DNA of 64,000 nucleotides from Argentina anserina. Lineage: Eukaryota > Streptophyta > Magnoliopsida > Rosales > Rosaceae. Numbering within the stretch: the first letter of the stretch is position 1; every line of letters starts with the position of its first letter. The stretch lies in NCBI RefSeq assembly GCF_933775445.1, contig NC_065873.1, forward strand, positions 19,220,001 to 19,284,000, in the 5' to 3' direction. A model generated the notes under the pieces. The model searched no databases. It was not told the origin of the DNA and was given only the letters and a program-made list of their open reading frames with translations. Positions 22,108-35,618 of this stretch are shown piece by piece. Made by a program: the position numbers and the translations under genes.

Positions 22108-23026
22108 TATATTAAAACGAAGTCACTCTCTCTCACTCAGTGACTTCCTCTCTCTCTCTCTCTCTCTCACAGAGAAAAAAAAGCTTCTTTTTCACTCCCT
22201 GAAAGAAAAGGAAAGCCATTGAAGCTTCTCTCTCTCCCTCTCTGCTTTTTGGTAGAAAAAGCTGCATTGTCGTTTGAAAATGGCAGCGTCTGTAGCCCAA
22301 AGGTTTCAACTTTGATTCACACCCTTGGGTTCATACCTTCATTTCTTCAGACCCCAAATATCCCCAAACCTCAAAACCCCAGATCGTCGCAGCAACATAC
22401 CATTCTTCTCAGCTCAATCTGACCTTTTCTTCAGTCCAAATCTCAGCTCAGAACTCAGAAGGCTCGGCGGATCATCAATTCTGGAGAATGGTCACTTGTT
22501 CCTAGGAAGATCGATGTCGTCGGACATTCGCTAGGGTTTAAGTCCAACGCAGTTCTACTCACCTTTCGTGTCGAAATAGCTAAAGAGTGAATCTTTCCTG
22601 CTCAATTCGGTTTTCCGATTCGATTCTGTAGCTCCGTTGACCGATCCATGGCGGAATGCGGCTGTACGGGAGCCTCTGATTCAGCATTTCAGCCATTCGA
22701 GGCTGCGGATTGGTGAGGGTGTGTTGAGCAGAGTCTTGAATTGGGCGGATTGGTGGTGTGTGAGAGGAGGAGAAGGGGGGATGGGAACGGATCGTCTGCC
22801 ATTAGCGGCGGTGGGGCCACCGATAAAGCGGCGAGCGGGGCTACGGAGGAAGCAGGCGGGCAGAGGCTCATATAGGGGAAGTTAGGGTAAGGATTTTCGC
22901 GCCAAAAAAAAAATTGTAAATTGCACTGGGGGTTTTTTGATTGCTTGGTGTTGTTGTTTTAGAGGTGGTTTAGGAAATTAAGCAAAACAAAACAAAAAGG
23001 TTGGGAATTTCGGAGAGGAGTGAGAG
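22108..23026 (+). promoter_or_regulatory. Core promoter and long leader of the bHLH gene, with upstream ATGs
   Basis: TATATTAAA at 22108-22116 is a plausible TATA box, followed by CT-rich leader sequence (22130-22245, including a CT microsatellite at 22149-22168) typical of plant 5' leaders. If the leader is unspliced it is roughly 880 nt and holds at least five upstream ATGs (22280, 22488, 22514, 22648, 22781). These open short frames of 11, 5, 6, 22 and 34 codons, all ending before the main ATG at 23027. Some may be removed by a leader intron. Confidence 0.5.
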
Positions 23027-25366
23027 ATGGGGACTGACTTGCACCAAGCGCTGAGAAGCCTTTGTTTGAATACGGAGTGGAACTATGCAATTTTCTGGAA
23101 ACTGAAGCACCGGGCTCGAATGTGAGTTCAATTCCCTAGTTTGTTTATGAATTGCTTGTTGTATGTTTGTGATTGAATTGCTTACGTGTTTGTTTTTCCT
23201 GTCAAGTTGATTATCAGGTGGTTTTAGTAAAGGTAAGAAAAATAGGATTAATTAGAGCCTAAAAACAAAAGTTACAATTGTTAAGTAAAAGTAAAGCTGC
23301 ACAGGGAGTTCTAGTTGCAGGACAATTAGTACCGTAGTTATACAGTTTATGAGGTTACTAAATTTGATAGGTGCGTGATTGCAGCTCTGTGTTTCGGAGA
23401 AAGTTTCCGTTTGCTTGTAGATTGTGATTCGTCACACTGAGTTATAAACATTTACTGAACGCTGATAAGATTTGATATGGTTCACGCTGTGCAGGGTGTT
23501 GACTTGGGAGGACGCTTACTATGATAACTGTGAGCAACATGACAATTCAGGGGATGAAAGCTTTATTAAGACACTGGAAGCATTGCCTGGCGGCCATAAT
23601 CCACACGATCCCCTCGGACTAGCCGTGGCAAAAATGTCGTATCATGTATATACTCTGGGGGAAGGGTAATTACTCGTGACCTCGTGTCACTTGCTAGATA
23701 CCATAATGCCTGTTGTTGAATTTGTTTAGAAAGCTATGAATTTTAAAACCATTGTGTCAGTATTTATGGCTTTTCTCCGCATTTCCGATTGCCATTATCC
23801 AAATCTTCAGCTTAACTCGGAAAGAAAGGATAGTGTGACAAGCATCAATTTGTCTTTTTCATTTTTCTTTTTGTTTTTGGTTTTTATAGAATTGTTGGAC
23901 AAGTGGCAATTACTGGGAAGTATCAGTGGATCTTTGCAGATAATATTGTGAGGCATAACTGTTCACCGTCTGAGGTAATTGTTCCTTGTTATGCAGCATT
24001 AATACTGATTAGTGTGTTTCTAATTCCAAGCTGTATTATATTTATAAAAATATAAGGTCTGCTCTGCGGCTACTTGTATTTGATTGGGTTAACGTTCATT
24101 CTTATCTTTTGTCTGATTTTCACTTTTCAGTACGGTGATGGGTGGCACAGTCAATTTTTAGCTGGCATAAGGGTACTCTCTCTCTCTCCCTCTCTCTCTC
24201 TTATTATTCACTATTGTTTGTTCTGGTCTTGTGAGCATAATCATAAAACATTATCCCATATATGAAAAAAAAAATTACTGTGGGGACTTGCAAGACTGTT
24301 TTACTCACCTGTGGGTTTTGGTACAATCCTTTTGTTTTGATTTCATTGTCTCATCAATGTATTGACTTGAATAAAAATCAGAAAATCATTCATTGTACCT
24401 TCTTTTCCATAAGGGAAAACATGGATGATTGTAATTTTCAACTAGATGTCCTGATAAGTTGAATTGTTTATATTTTTGTAGACCGTTGCCATTGTAGCTG
24501 TTGTTCCACATGGAGTTGTACAGCTTGGTTCTTTAAACAAAGTAAGTTCTAAAGTTTTGAGGATAATGAATACTTAAAGCCATGCATGACTTGCTGCTGA
24601 TGTAGATATAGCCTAAAAGAAACATCTGATTATGGGATATTGAAACTTGATGAAGATATAGCCTAAAAGAAATATAATTTGTTTATGAAATGGAATTTTT
24701 CTATAATAAATGTATCTTAAAAAACTTGTGTGCTGGATGGATCATAGAAGATTGAGTGTGAATTTGAGCATATACTTTGTGTCTCTTCAGTGTAATTGGT
24801 AATATATAAGGTGCTCATTGTTGGAGAGGCAGTATATCTACCTCTTCATAAGTCTCAGTTGAAGTGTCCTAACATACTATCTTAAGAGCACCTTAAAGGT
24901 TTGAACTTACAGACTTACTATGGTGTCATCTGCTTATTTGACCTATTTTTTGTAACCTACCAAAAATACATCAATTAATGTGCCAAAGATTAGAAACCTT
25001 GCTGCAACCCCATATAAGTTGCATTTCAGTGCTTGGTTATCTAACATTAATATATATCAGTGTTAAATTATTCATGCTAAAATTTCGGTTGATGTTTTTT
25101 CGCACATTACCTGGTTGTGGACTTGTTTCTTACATTTTAACATCACATAAATCTATTTATACTTGTAGTTACACAATTTCAAGCACACATTTATTGTTCT
25201 TGTCCTCGTTCCATTTGGGAGTTGCAGATCACTGAAAATGTGAAGCTGGTATCACATATAAAAAATGCTTTCATGGCTCAAGATTCCCCAGTACGGCGTA
25301 TCCAATCTAGCATAGACAGTTCAGGATGTGAGGTATCTCTCTGTCTCTCTGTCTCTCTCTCTCTCT

Positions 25367-25410
<44 letters not shown>

Positions 25411-28068
25411 GTGTTAATCTGTTTGTGCTCCTGCCTGTGCACTCATATGAAACACTTAATTCTTTGGGTGAGCAATCAATAATAAAATATGTCACTGACT
25501 TTGGCTAATTTTTCTCAGGCAATATCTCCAACAAATTTGGCTTCAGGGGCTTTTCCTGATTGCTTGCAAGATATAGATAAGGCCATAAATATAAAAAAGT
25601 CGGATATATGGTTGTCCGCCTTTCCCCAGTGTGGGAAAGACGATGATAGTTCTTATATGTTTCCATTGACTCGCAATCTCAAAAATGCAGTTGAAGTGGT
25701 CAATAAGCATGGTGAACTTGAGTCATCCAACATAGGAGGTGATGAGACTTCCAACATATCTCAGTCAAAATCAAGTATCTTCAATTTGGGAAGTTGCAAA
25801 TTAGTAGGAATGGAATTACTTGATAGCAGGAAGTGTACAGGGGAGAGTAGTGGCTGCAAAAATTTGGGGATGTCTTCCCCGAACAATGCCACTTCATTCT
25901 CTCATGCTAATGATTGTGCAGACTTATCTTCAACATTTGTCAACTCTGACAGGGTTGATTCGGACAATATAGATTTTTACCGTAGTGAGGTGTTGCTGCA
26001 TGTAAATGAACCCTCAGATGTTAAGTTTCAGAACAACCTGGAAAATCTGAAGTTTCAGGCTGAAACAGGTCAGGTGGACACATCAAGTTCATCTTTGATG
26101 TTCCCTGCTGGCTGTGAGTTGCATGAAGCACTTGGACCATCTTTTATGAATAAGAGCAACTATTTTGATTGGGAAGCGGAGAAGATTGGTGACAGAATTA
26201 CTGCTGAGATGCCTGACGGAATGAATTCTAGCCAATTGACTTCTGATTCTTGCCCAGAACATCTTCTCGAAGCTGTAGTGGCTAAAGTTTGCCATAGTGG
26301 TAGTCATGTTAAAAGTGAAAAATCTTTCTGTAAATCAATGCAGTCTCTGTTGACAACTGAAAAGTATCCAGAGCCTTCTAGCCATACTACACATACGCTT
26401 GATTCAGAAAATTATTCCATTGATCAGCCGTCTATGAGAGGAGAGGACACGCAACAATGCTTGAGCTCATCAGGGAGATGTGGGGTGATATCCCCAAAAT
26501 GGTTTTCGTCACCTTGTCCAAGTGCTTGTAGTGAACAGCAGGAGAGGTCATCAGGACCAGCTAAAAACAACAAGAAGAGGGCTAGACCTGGTGAGACTTC
26601 TAGACCTAGGCCGAGGGACAGACAATTAATCCAAGATCGTATCAAGGAACTGCGAGAGCTAACACCAAATGGAGCAAAGGTGACTTTCAAAGCTTAGCTG
26701 ACTGAGTTCTGAACTTGTACAAGTTCTAGTTAGTTTTTGTTACATGTGCTAAAATTATCATGATAACTTTGCAGTGCAGTATTGATTCACTGCTGGAGCG
26801 CACAATCAAGCACATGTTATTTCTTCAGAGTATCACTAAGCATGCGGATAAACTAAATAAGTGTGCTGATGCAAAGGTACGCTTTTGATCAAGTTTATTG
26901 TGATGAGGGATTAGCTCACATCTCCTTTGCCTTATATTTTATATTGCAAAGTGAGGTTCTTTAGTACTTGTTATTTTACTTGGGAGATGACGTGCCCTCT
27001 GCCGTGTGGTTTAATGTTCTACTCACATTCCGTTTAAAATGGAGTGGAGTGGTAATTTTAGAGGGAAGTGGAGTGTGAATATCAGCTCTGAATTTCCGAA
27101 TTTCCTCCAACTTCTGAAAGCATTTAGGGATTAATATATATGATCACTTTATCTTAGAAGTCAATATTTTCATTGATTATGTATCACTGTGATGTAAACA
27201 TGCCATGCTTATAGAATATACAAGGCTGTTCGACTTAATTTGCTATATTCACAGTTGTGTCCCAAGGAAACAAGCATGCTAGGATCCTCTAACCATGAAA
27301 GGGGATCGAGCTGGGCGGTGGAGGTGGGAGGCAATCTAAAAGTGTGTTCAATAGTAGTAGAGAATCTGAACAAGAATGGGCAGATGGTTGTGGAGGTATT
27401 TAATTGTCAGATGTCTATACTTTATTTAGTTTCGTTATAACTTCTTACTTTTTTTACCTGCACCCCAAATATAGAGCTTATTACAAGCATTTTGATTGAT
27501 TAATGCAGATGATGTGTGAAGAATGCAGCCATTTCCTTGAGATTGCTGAAGCTATAAGGAGCTTGGGTCTAACAATTCTAAAAGGTGTAACAGAGGCCCG
27601 TGGTGACAAGACATGGATATGTTTCATAGTTGAGGTAAGCCTTAAGACTAATATCATGCAAATGAAAGAAGGAACTTTAATGTCATTTACATGATGTGAC
27701 TGATCCTCATCTATAAAAATAACATTCATGAACTTGCTAGAAGAAATATAGAATTCAAGACAATGTTGGCATTTATAAATGTGACTGGATCTATAGAACC
27801 AGCATTTATGAACTTGCTAAATATCTGTTCTTCCAAAAGAAACTGTTCCCCTTGTGACCTATGTGCATAATAGAGTTCCAAGACTTTCATCTCAGCCACA
27901 CCCGCGGTTATCTAGACTCCTTATATGCGGTGCTCACTATCTTATGAACTAAAGTTGACACCGGGATTACTGCAGGGGCAGAACAACAGAAATATACACA
28001 GGATGGATATCTTGTGGTCCCTTGTTCAGATACTGCAGCCCGAGAACCCTATTCAACAACAGCTATAG
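23027..28068 (+). CDS. bHLH transcription factor, LHW/EMB1444 (bHLH155-like) family
   Basis: Eleven exons join in frame with GT-AG ends: 23027-23121, 23495-23665, 23890-23974, 24131-24172, 24482-24541, 25228-25332, 25519-26679, 26775-26876, 27255-27395, 27509-27634, 27976-28068, giving 726 residues. The N-terminus (ALRSLCLNTEWNYAIFWKLK, LTWEDAYYDN, GIVGQVAITGKYQWIFADN) is the MYC-type N-terminal/GAF-like domain of this family. The bHLH lies near residues 580-640 (RPRPRDRQLIQDRIKELREL, then CSIDSLLERTIKHMLFLQSI). The C-terminus (FLEIAEAIRSLGLTILKG, WICFIVE) is an ACT-like dimerisation fold. The family acts in the nucleus; Arabidopsis LHW pairs with TMO5-type bHLH proteins in vascular growth. 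The basic region lacks the usual E-box-reading His-Glu-Arg set, as in relatives. Intron 6 carries a CT/TA microsatellite. Confidence 0.95.
25371..25408. repeat. (AT)n microsatellite in bHLH intron 6
   Basis: A CT-rich run (25338-25368) passes into about 19 perfect AT repeats just downstream of the exon 6 donor at 25333. Confidence 0.95.
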
Positions 28069-28759
28069 CATGTTTGGCTGGCCCTGGGAATTGCACTCTA
28101 GGGTTCTTCTGTAAATTACTGCAAATCATTTGTGATCTGATTGGTATATGTATGTTTTTCCTTTTTCTGATTGAACACCCACCCTTAAATTCAAAAGAAA
28201 AGCAAGAAGCACCTATAGGAGGTAGAATGTAAGACTACATAATTTGCTAGGAGATATTTTCCCCCTTTACTTTTTTTAGAGTGTGAAGGTGCCATTTGTT
28301 GTTTAGCCTGTATAATTTGGCATTTGCGATTTGTTTGGAAGCTTGGTACTTGGAATGAGTCTTTAGATCGCTATAAATCTGCAATGCATGTCTTCCAATT
28401 TGTGCTTTATTTAACATTTTTCTTTATCACCAATGTCCATCGACTCTTGTTTTAATTTCTACTATTTTGTGTCATATAAAGATATCATAGTCTCCTCCAG
28501 ATATTGCAGTTTTTGTACAGATAAGAAAATGATCATAAAATGGTTTTTATGTTTCATATTGGTTGACAAAAAAGATGTGACCCCACAATTCCATATTTTT
28601 CACGTTTAGTCAAGGATGATATATGATGGGGATACATGTACCACGTTCAAATTGTCATTATGAGTATCTCCTTTGTCTTCGTCGGTCAGTTTGAACGCAG
28701 ACTAGACTGAATACTTCAACATATTAGCATCATAGAACAGCAACAAATTTACTGTTAAC
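28069..28759. other. bHLH 3' region and spacer between convergent genes
   Basis: This holds the 3' untranslated region of the bHLH gene and the tail of the minus-strand 2OGD. It is AT-rich with no repeat recognised and no unambiguous polyadenylation signal. Confidence 0.5.
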
Positions 28760-30263
28760 TTAGGTTATTTTGAAATGACCAAGGGCAGAGTTACCATCTA
28801 AACCTTTTGATTTGTAATAGGCAAGATATTCTCTGGCATGAGTTTCCCTATATATAGGCAAGTCACCGGACAGAAACTCCTTAATTGGCCCATACAGTTT
28901 CAACTTATGTGTTGGATAGAGAAAGCATGCAGCTGATATCCTGGGGCCAACACTTCGTGCAAGTACCCTATGTTCCACGCTTCTGAACTTGTCGTTGGTG
29001 ATAAGCTGCATACATAGAATGTCTGATATAGTAAGTAACAGTGAACCAGCTGCTCTGGGGCAGTTCTTACAAGGTGATTACTGTACTTGAGATTTCCAAA
29101 TTATCGGCGACTACTTTTTGTATTTTATTTGATTAAAATTTGATGTGATTTTTAGTCTAGTTCATTTTGCTATGTATTTTATTTTTTGTTTTTTAAAGAG
29201 GGTTCTAAACCCTTAAAAAAAAAAAACTCTCGGGCTGTTTGACATGTCATGATAACACTGTCGGTTTAGACTATCGTATTAGATGAAGATTCGTTTACTC
29301 CGTAGCAAAAGTTAGTAATGATGTAGAAACTTACCTGCATAAGATCACCAATATTCACCACCAGGGCTCCGTGCCTTGGGGGAACGTCGATCCAGTGACC
29401 TTGGTGGAGGACTTGGAGGCCGCCAATGTTGTCTTGCAAGAGTATGGTCAAGGATGAAGGATCTGAATGCTTGGTTGTCCCGATGGTGAGGTCTGGCTCT
29501 GGACATACCGGGTAATAATGGCACACCAGATTTTCGCTCTTCATGCACTCTATGCTAGCTAGGTAGTCACTGCTTATCTCCAAGGCCTCTGACAACAAAC
29601 CTGATAGCGCATCTCTTAGGTTGGTCAAGTGTTCCATGTATTCTTGCACTGCTCGTCTGTGACTCGAATCAAATCCCAAGTTACATGGTTATGTTTTGTT
29701 GTTATATTGTTGCTATGAATAAAAGGTTAGTAACAAAGTGTGTACCTGCAAACCAAAGGAAATGCCTCAGGGTCTAAAGGTCCATCCTGGAAATCGAAAA
29801 CAATGGAATCCCTCCAGTTTGCTCTTTTTGCCACCAACAGATCTCCATTGCAGTAGTATCTCACCCTTTTCGTTGAGTCGCGCGAGTACCACTCCATTTT
29901 CACCTCCTTTGGCTGCTCATGGAACTCTCTTATTGCTTGTAACAAGTTGTCTATAACCCTGTCTGGAACTCCATGATTAACCATTTGAAAGAATCCCCAT
30001 GTTTCCGATGCTTCACGCATCTCCTTAACAATCTGCAGCCGCTGGAGATCCTCATGGAACCCGTCAAGATCTACAACTGGAACTTGGAAGTCTGTACAAG
30101 TTGGAGTGCTTGAACTTGAAAGGTTCTCTGGTGGATGCATGAGGAACTTTGGCACTTTGGTCACCCCCGAGTCTATTAGCCCTTTAACTCCAGCTTTTGT
30201 TTCATCAAACTCCTTCACTTCTTTGGCTCTGTCATAACTTCCTGACTCCTCTTCCGTGTTCAT
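28760..30263 (-). CDS. 2-oxoglutarate/Fe(II)-dependent dioxygenase, ACC-oxidase-homolog clade (2OGD-1)
   Basis: Three minus-strand exons (29746-30263, 29335-29656, 28760-29005) give 361 residues. The DIOX_N domain includes [20 protein letters not shown] and [14 protein letters not shown]. The catalytic double-stranded beta-helix has the iron ligands in TKHSDPSSL (His, Asp) and VEHRV (His), and the 2OG-binding Arg-x-Ser in PRISAACF. The family couples 2OG decarboxylation to hydroxylation or desaturation of small molecules. Relatives named 'ACC oxidase homolog' are not ethylene-forming; some act in specialised metabolism (tomato E8 and GAME31, Arabidopsis GSL-OH, maize BX6). I chose the ATG at 30263 because the codon before it is GTG. 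It is convergent with the bHLH gene. Confidence 0.95.
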
Positions 30264-32150
30264 CACTCTCTGGAGCTCAGTAAGTAAAAAGAGTTGGTAT
30301 GTTTCTTAAGAGGAAAGGAAGATTGATATACTCAGAGATGCTATATGCCTCCCATTTTAAAAGATGTGCACAAGGAAATTTTTTAATTCAAACAAAAGGC
30401 CAAGATAGTGAGATACTTGTTTTGGCCCGTTCTTTCCCTAGCTATTAAAATCTTGGGAAGTTAACAGTGCAATAATGTAATAAGTTGAAGATAAAGTGTC
30501 TTTTCCTTAGGTTGTTCGTATTTGCTCCATTATATTTATTTTACAGAAGAGGAACATCTTGGCTTACCAAAACAAGAAAATGGTTCAGAATGAGGTAAAA
30601 TGGTTTATAAATGTAAATTTGAATGTTCTTCCTTATCAAATAGGAGTATGATTGGTAATATAATGATAATATGAAACTTGGCATCAACTTGCAAGCTGTA
30701 GAAATGTAAACTGGAATCTAACAACTATACGAAAGCAGCTTTTTATGAGAATTTTGTATCCTTGATGCATGATCTGACTCTAATTGTCAAAGATCAGCAC
30801 ATAATCTTTCACTAAGTGAATGCTAATAATATCTTGCAGTCAATATAATCATATCTTTGAACCAAGATTCTGTTTTTTTTTCGGGGTCCTTGGGTCTGTG
30901 AGAGAATTGGGAGGAGTATCTCATGCCAGCTCATTGGAAATGAGCGATTAATAACCATTAATGGGATATGTCTTATCAATGTATTATTAATATAGCCTTT
31001 ACTCATGAATATTTCCACGGAAGTTAATTTTGATCATAATTTTCCACTACCTACCACCCATATTTATTTTCTACAATTATCTCTTAAGTTTTTTTTTAAT
31101 TTTAATTTTTACTTTACCGTCCTTATGTTTGTTTGTGAGAATCTGATGGCAGAAAGATAAATCTATCAATTCGTAATTTAATGGTATTTTCATGCTCGTT
31201 TTATAATAGTAAAGATTAATCATTAATTATGTAAGTTCTATTATAAACTATTGGTCGTGTTGTTGAATATTGTAAAAATGTGGAATGTAATTTAATGTGA
31301 CGGCATGAATACATCATAAAAGCCAAAATTTATAGAGATAGTCTTATACACTTATCTTTTGTACTTGGATAGACTTGCTGGGGGGTCCTATATTCATGTA
31401 CTTATGAGAGTAGTACACATAGAAGTTGATATGTCCATCCAGTTCACATGATCATATCTGAGCAATTAAATTTTAGAAGAGCTTCAAAGCTGAGGTCAAT
31501 TTTTTCCCAGACTGCATTGTTTTGCGAATTTTCACATTATTTACAATAAAATTTCTATAGTATTCCAGAATGTTCAACTTGTTGTGGCACAGAGATTTTT
31601 TTTTTATTCAGTTCACTTCAACAATGTGGAGCAAATTAGATCTTCCAAATTTTTTTGTTTAGCAGATATCATTATCATCAGACCTAATCCAAGAGAGAAG
31701 TACACAAATGTCAGGGTAACAAGGTTTGGGCCATATGAAGGAGTGGAGATGCTGGTAGATTTTTGTCGTGTTTAGTTTCCATCCATACTAGTGACACTAC
31801 ACCTTGTTGCTAACTGGGTGGAACTTCAAGAAACGAGAGCTACGTACTTTTCTGTCAGGATCTTCATGACAAATTATTGCTAAGAGCCAAAGCTACATTA
31901 TATGAGTTAGCTAACAATGGCAGCAAGCAGCAGCATTTGTTGAACAAATAGCTTGGTTGGTGCAGATAACGTTGAACATGAATGAACAAAACTTGTTATG
32001 CTTGCCGTTATAAGAACAGTAGTGCATGTAAGAAAGTCGTTCAAATAAGGCATTTGAGCTTAATTCAGTGCATCATTTTGGAAAAATATGTGGCCCTAAA
32101 TCAGTTTAAGGTACATATACAAAATCACAGAAAATATGATCTTGATGATA
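30264..32150. other. Intergenic, upstream of 2OGD-1
   Basis: AT-rich. A plus-strand frame at 31584-31775 ends with a protein-like stretch (REKYTNVRVTRFGPYEGVEM), but it starts in low-complexity sequence and I do not recognise it. No repeat with clear ends was seen. Confidence 0.4.
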
Positions 32151-32282
32151 CAAGTGGCAATCATAATAACACTTTTAAGGTTTTAATCACAAAAATCTCG
32201 ATACAATTAAATATTATTTATAAATTTATAAAATTTATTTTATTTATTATTTTTCAGATATGTGATCTTTCTTTTCCAACAA
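32151..32282 (-). repeat. Degenerate solo LTR related to the TRIM at 8675-9277
   Basis: It shares in order AGGTTTTAATCACAAAA, a TCTCGATACAATTAAATATTAT block, TTTTATTTATTATTTTTCAGATRTG and the CCAACA end with the TRIM terminal repeats (especially 8747-8854). There is no second repeat nearby, so it appears to be a solo or truncated LTR. Confidence 0.6.
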
Positions 32283-33478
32283 ACTGCAATGCAATTGTCA
32301 TAATCACAGTAATCGATCAGATGATACAAGAGTGGCAATCATCTGATGTAGAAGCTGTGCCCAAGATATAAAAGATGCATGTCGACATGCACCAAGTAGA
32401 AAGCACGATGAGCAGGGAGCTCGTTCACCAATTTTATTTTATGTATGTGTGCTCTTGGTTGAACGAGTATTGCAGCATGAAAACAAACTAGAAGTGAAGA
32501 TCCATGACCAGTGCCAAAGATATAGAGGACCCCCTTGAGTGCTAGGGCAGTGGAAACGACATCGATAAATCTATTCCCAACTGTGTTTTAAAATGGGAAC
32601 AAAAACATGAAAAATCGAACTAACAATATATAGCCCAACACGATATGATCGAACTTCATATACCAACAAAAACGCCAGTACATATATGCAAAAGCTTGTG
32701 TGATGTTTACTTTGACGCACAGATAACATGTAAGTGATGTAACCCTAGCTTTCAGAATTGTAATACCATTCGATATTCGATCAGAGTCGGCAAAAGAGGT
32801 TGGCCAATCATCTTCTGTCTTGTAAAGATGTGGTTTTGTTCGTCATTTCAATCTACATCAAAAGTCTAGTTATCTATCAATTTCTTCCTAGGTCGACCTT
32901 GACGTCTTACGTCTGCAAGTTATTGCTCTCGAAGTTTCGATCAATACATACGTAACGATGCGTCAGGTCCTTTTTTATTTTTAGAAGACACAACAAACAT
33001 TTTTAGTAAAACAGACCTAGGTAAAAGATAGTAGTTAATTATAAGAAGCTAACCACATACTAGAAATAAGCTTATTTACAGTAACTAAAAACTATCTCTC
33101 AAATCCACAAGTATACAACACAGACGATGGGGGAAAGCCAACCACGACCAAACTAAAAATTGTCAGCCCCATCGTTGTAATACATACGAAAGCAAAAAAA
33201 AAAAAAAGACAACAAAACCTAAGCTTAAACAACTAAGCTTAGACTGTCACCCCTAAGCACAAGAGTAGAGTTAAAGAACAAACTATACAAAATGGAGACA
33301 CAAACGCCATCAAACCCAACCAGCCTAGAGCCTGCAAAAATTAGGCCCTTGGCAAATCAGAAAACAAACATAAATACTGGAATTGAGATGACAATAAAAA
33401 AAAACTTACGTACAACCTAGTATGTACGCGTGTGTCTGAACTCTCACTCATTTGCACATTTAGGGAATATAAATACAT
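32283..33478. other. Intergenic
   Basis: No gene recognised. An A-rich tract lies at 33194-33208 within 32970-33420, which could be an old retroposon, but no ends were identified. Confidence 0.4.
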
Positions 33479-33726
33479 GATTTTAACCGTTCAAAAGTTT
33501 AGTTTATCATTAAAGATCATTTCTATAAAAAAATCAATGTTAACAAAAATCGTTTGTTCAGTCGATTGCATCAAACAAATAAACAGTTATAGTGAAATTA
33601 GTAGTCTTATGATTAGCCATCAATTTTTTTGATGCAATCCCTTATGAAAATGATTCTTATTTACATCAATATTTTTTCAGAGATGATTTTTATTGGTTTA
33701 TTAAACTTTTGAACTGTTGAAGTTTT
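33479..33726. repeat. Fold-back MITE-like element (~248 bp)
   Basis: The left arm (AACCGTTCAAAAGTTTAGTTTA, then AAGATCATTTCTATAAAAAAATC) returns inverted at the right (GATGATTTTTATTGGTTTATTAAACTTTTGAACTG in short). A second inner pair, GATTGCATCAAA and TTTGATGCAATC, lies between them. The whole unit is AT-rich and non-coding. No clear target duplication was seen. Confidence 0.7.
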
Positions 33727-35618
33727 TTATTAACATTGCAAAACGTAGGCAAAATACTGTCAACAGTGTACATCGGAGATCAAATACATCACAATGCTTT
33801 CCTATTGTTCTAAAATACATATAACACAATACTGATCGACAACATGGAACTAAGATGAGGTTTCACTACTGCACCAATATCAACCCACATTAATTTCAGG
33901 CGTTCATGCATCTCTAATCATGTAATTCACATCCATTCGACTGGGTTTTAATTGCATATGTCATTGTAATGCTCAACTCTAGCTAAGAAACAAATCCAAG
34001 GAAAGAAACCAACAAGCATTGTGACAATAGAAGATACACAAGTGAACCCACTTAATTAGTTTCTCAAGGGGGGCTAATGGCATGTGTTATTAGTGTCTCA
34101 CATCCAAAACCTTAGGGAAGTGCGGGGTGGCAAGAGGGTTACAAAATTGATGGAGGCAGGCAGTTGTTAGGGTTTCTGGGCGATCAAGAAGGCCCATGGC
34201 CTAAATTGGTGACCTCCATTAGGAGGGGTGCCCATCTATGGTCTCCCATACGTGAGAGAGCCAATGTCATAATTTGTTGCCAGTGGCCTGTTCGCACAAC
34301 CCCCACCAATCTCACTAATCTCATAAAGTTTCATATAATTCTTCTCTGGCGCAAAAGTGTTTTATTCAAACTATTATATTACTAGCCTCAGGACACATTC
34401 TGTATATGTTGATCATTTGATTTTCTTTTTTCTATATAAACTTATAGAAAAACAAAATAAAAAATTAAAATTAATGAAAAGAAATAAACTGATAGTGGGT
34501 AATTTACGTAATTATCTTTACAATAGTTGGTAGTTATTATCTCATTTGGACTAAATTGTAGGATCGTGGCTTTTTTTATTTTTCTCTTCAGTAGAAATTC
34601 TCTTTTTATCCTTTCTTTTCACTTTTATAATTTATAAATTACAATCATACTATTAGCACCATGTCCGGACAAAATTCAGATATTAATGAACCATGGACAT
34701 TTTGGGTAATTCAAAAATTCAATTATGGAACTTCCCTTGTAGTTTTATTAATAGAAGATTTATTTCATGAGTTTTATATAAAAATATTCCCCTTTCTCCT
34801 TTCCTCTATGCGTCTGTATATATCCTTATCCTTCTCCTTTGTCTATCTTCATGCCAAGGGGCAAGGGCTGTTCATGCCCAGATTCAAAGGAACCCATGTT
34901 TAGAAACATTAAAAAAACAACATATTAAAACAAGCAACTATACATCTAAAGCCTTGTTCCATTGTGTTTATTCAACACCGGAAATCGTACGTATTCACCG
35001 CCGATCATTCCAACACCGCACCTCACCACTGCAATCAAGAGGTTTAACTCCAACTTTCCAGTTTTCTTTCTGTCCTTGCGAATCAAGTTTGAATCTAAAG
35101 GCCTGCGATGAGAGGTTTGGTGCGGGTTGGAACAAAGTTAGAGAGGGAAGAGAATGCAGCAAGGAGAAGAGGAGAGAGGATTCGTTATTAAACAATCAAA
35201 GAAAATAATTTGACAGGAAGAGTTGCATTGTCAAATCCATGTAGGATTCAACATAGATGAGCTTCCCTGCCTTTTTTTTGTTTTTTTGTTTTTTCTGTTG
35301 AGCCTCCACAGTGTCAAAAGACAGTTCGGTCGGAGTTGCTCTTATCTGCCATAATTCTTATGTTTTGATATTTAATCATATTGACATTAATTTCATTGAA
35401 TTCTAACTAATAATAACAATCAACGGTAAATAGTATTTTGAGTACGTAAAACGTTACCTTCGAATTCATGTTCTATATTACAGTCCGGTTCTCTGCGTAT
35501 ATATGACCATGGTTCTAATGCATGATGCACAACTATCACAATATGAGTGTATGACGTGTACATCTCTTGGCAAGAAAACACCTGCAACTACTCATGTAGT
35601 ATCAATATTGGCCATCAT
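33727..35618. other. Intergenic
   Basis: AT-rich, with a slightly GC-richer patch at 34080-34300. Open frames on both strands lack recognisable domains. No gene was called. Confidence 0.45.

Noticed and set aside
22637..22885. 82-codon plus-strand frame in the bHLH leader
   Set aside because: Its nominal first codon is TTG. Within it only a 34-codon frame starts with ATG (22781), so it is treated as a possible uORF, not a gene.
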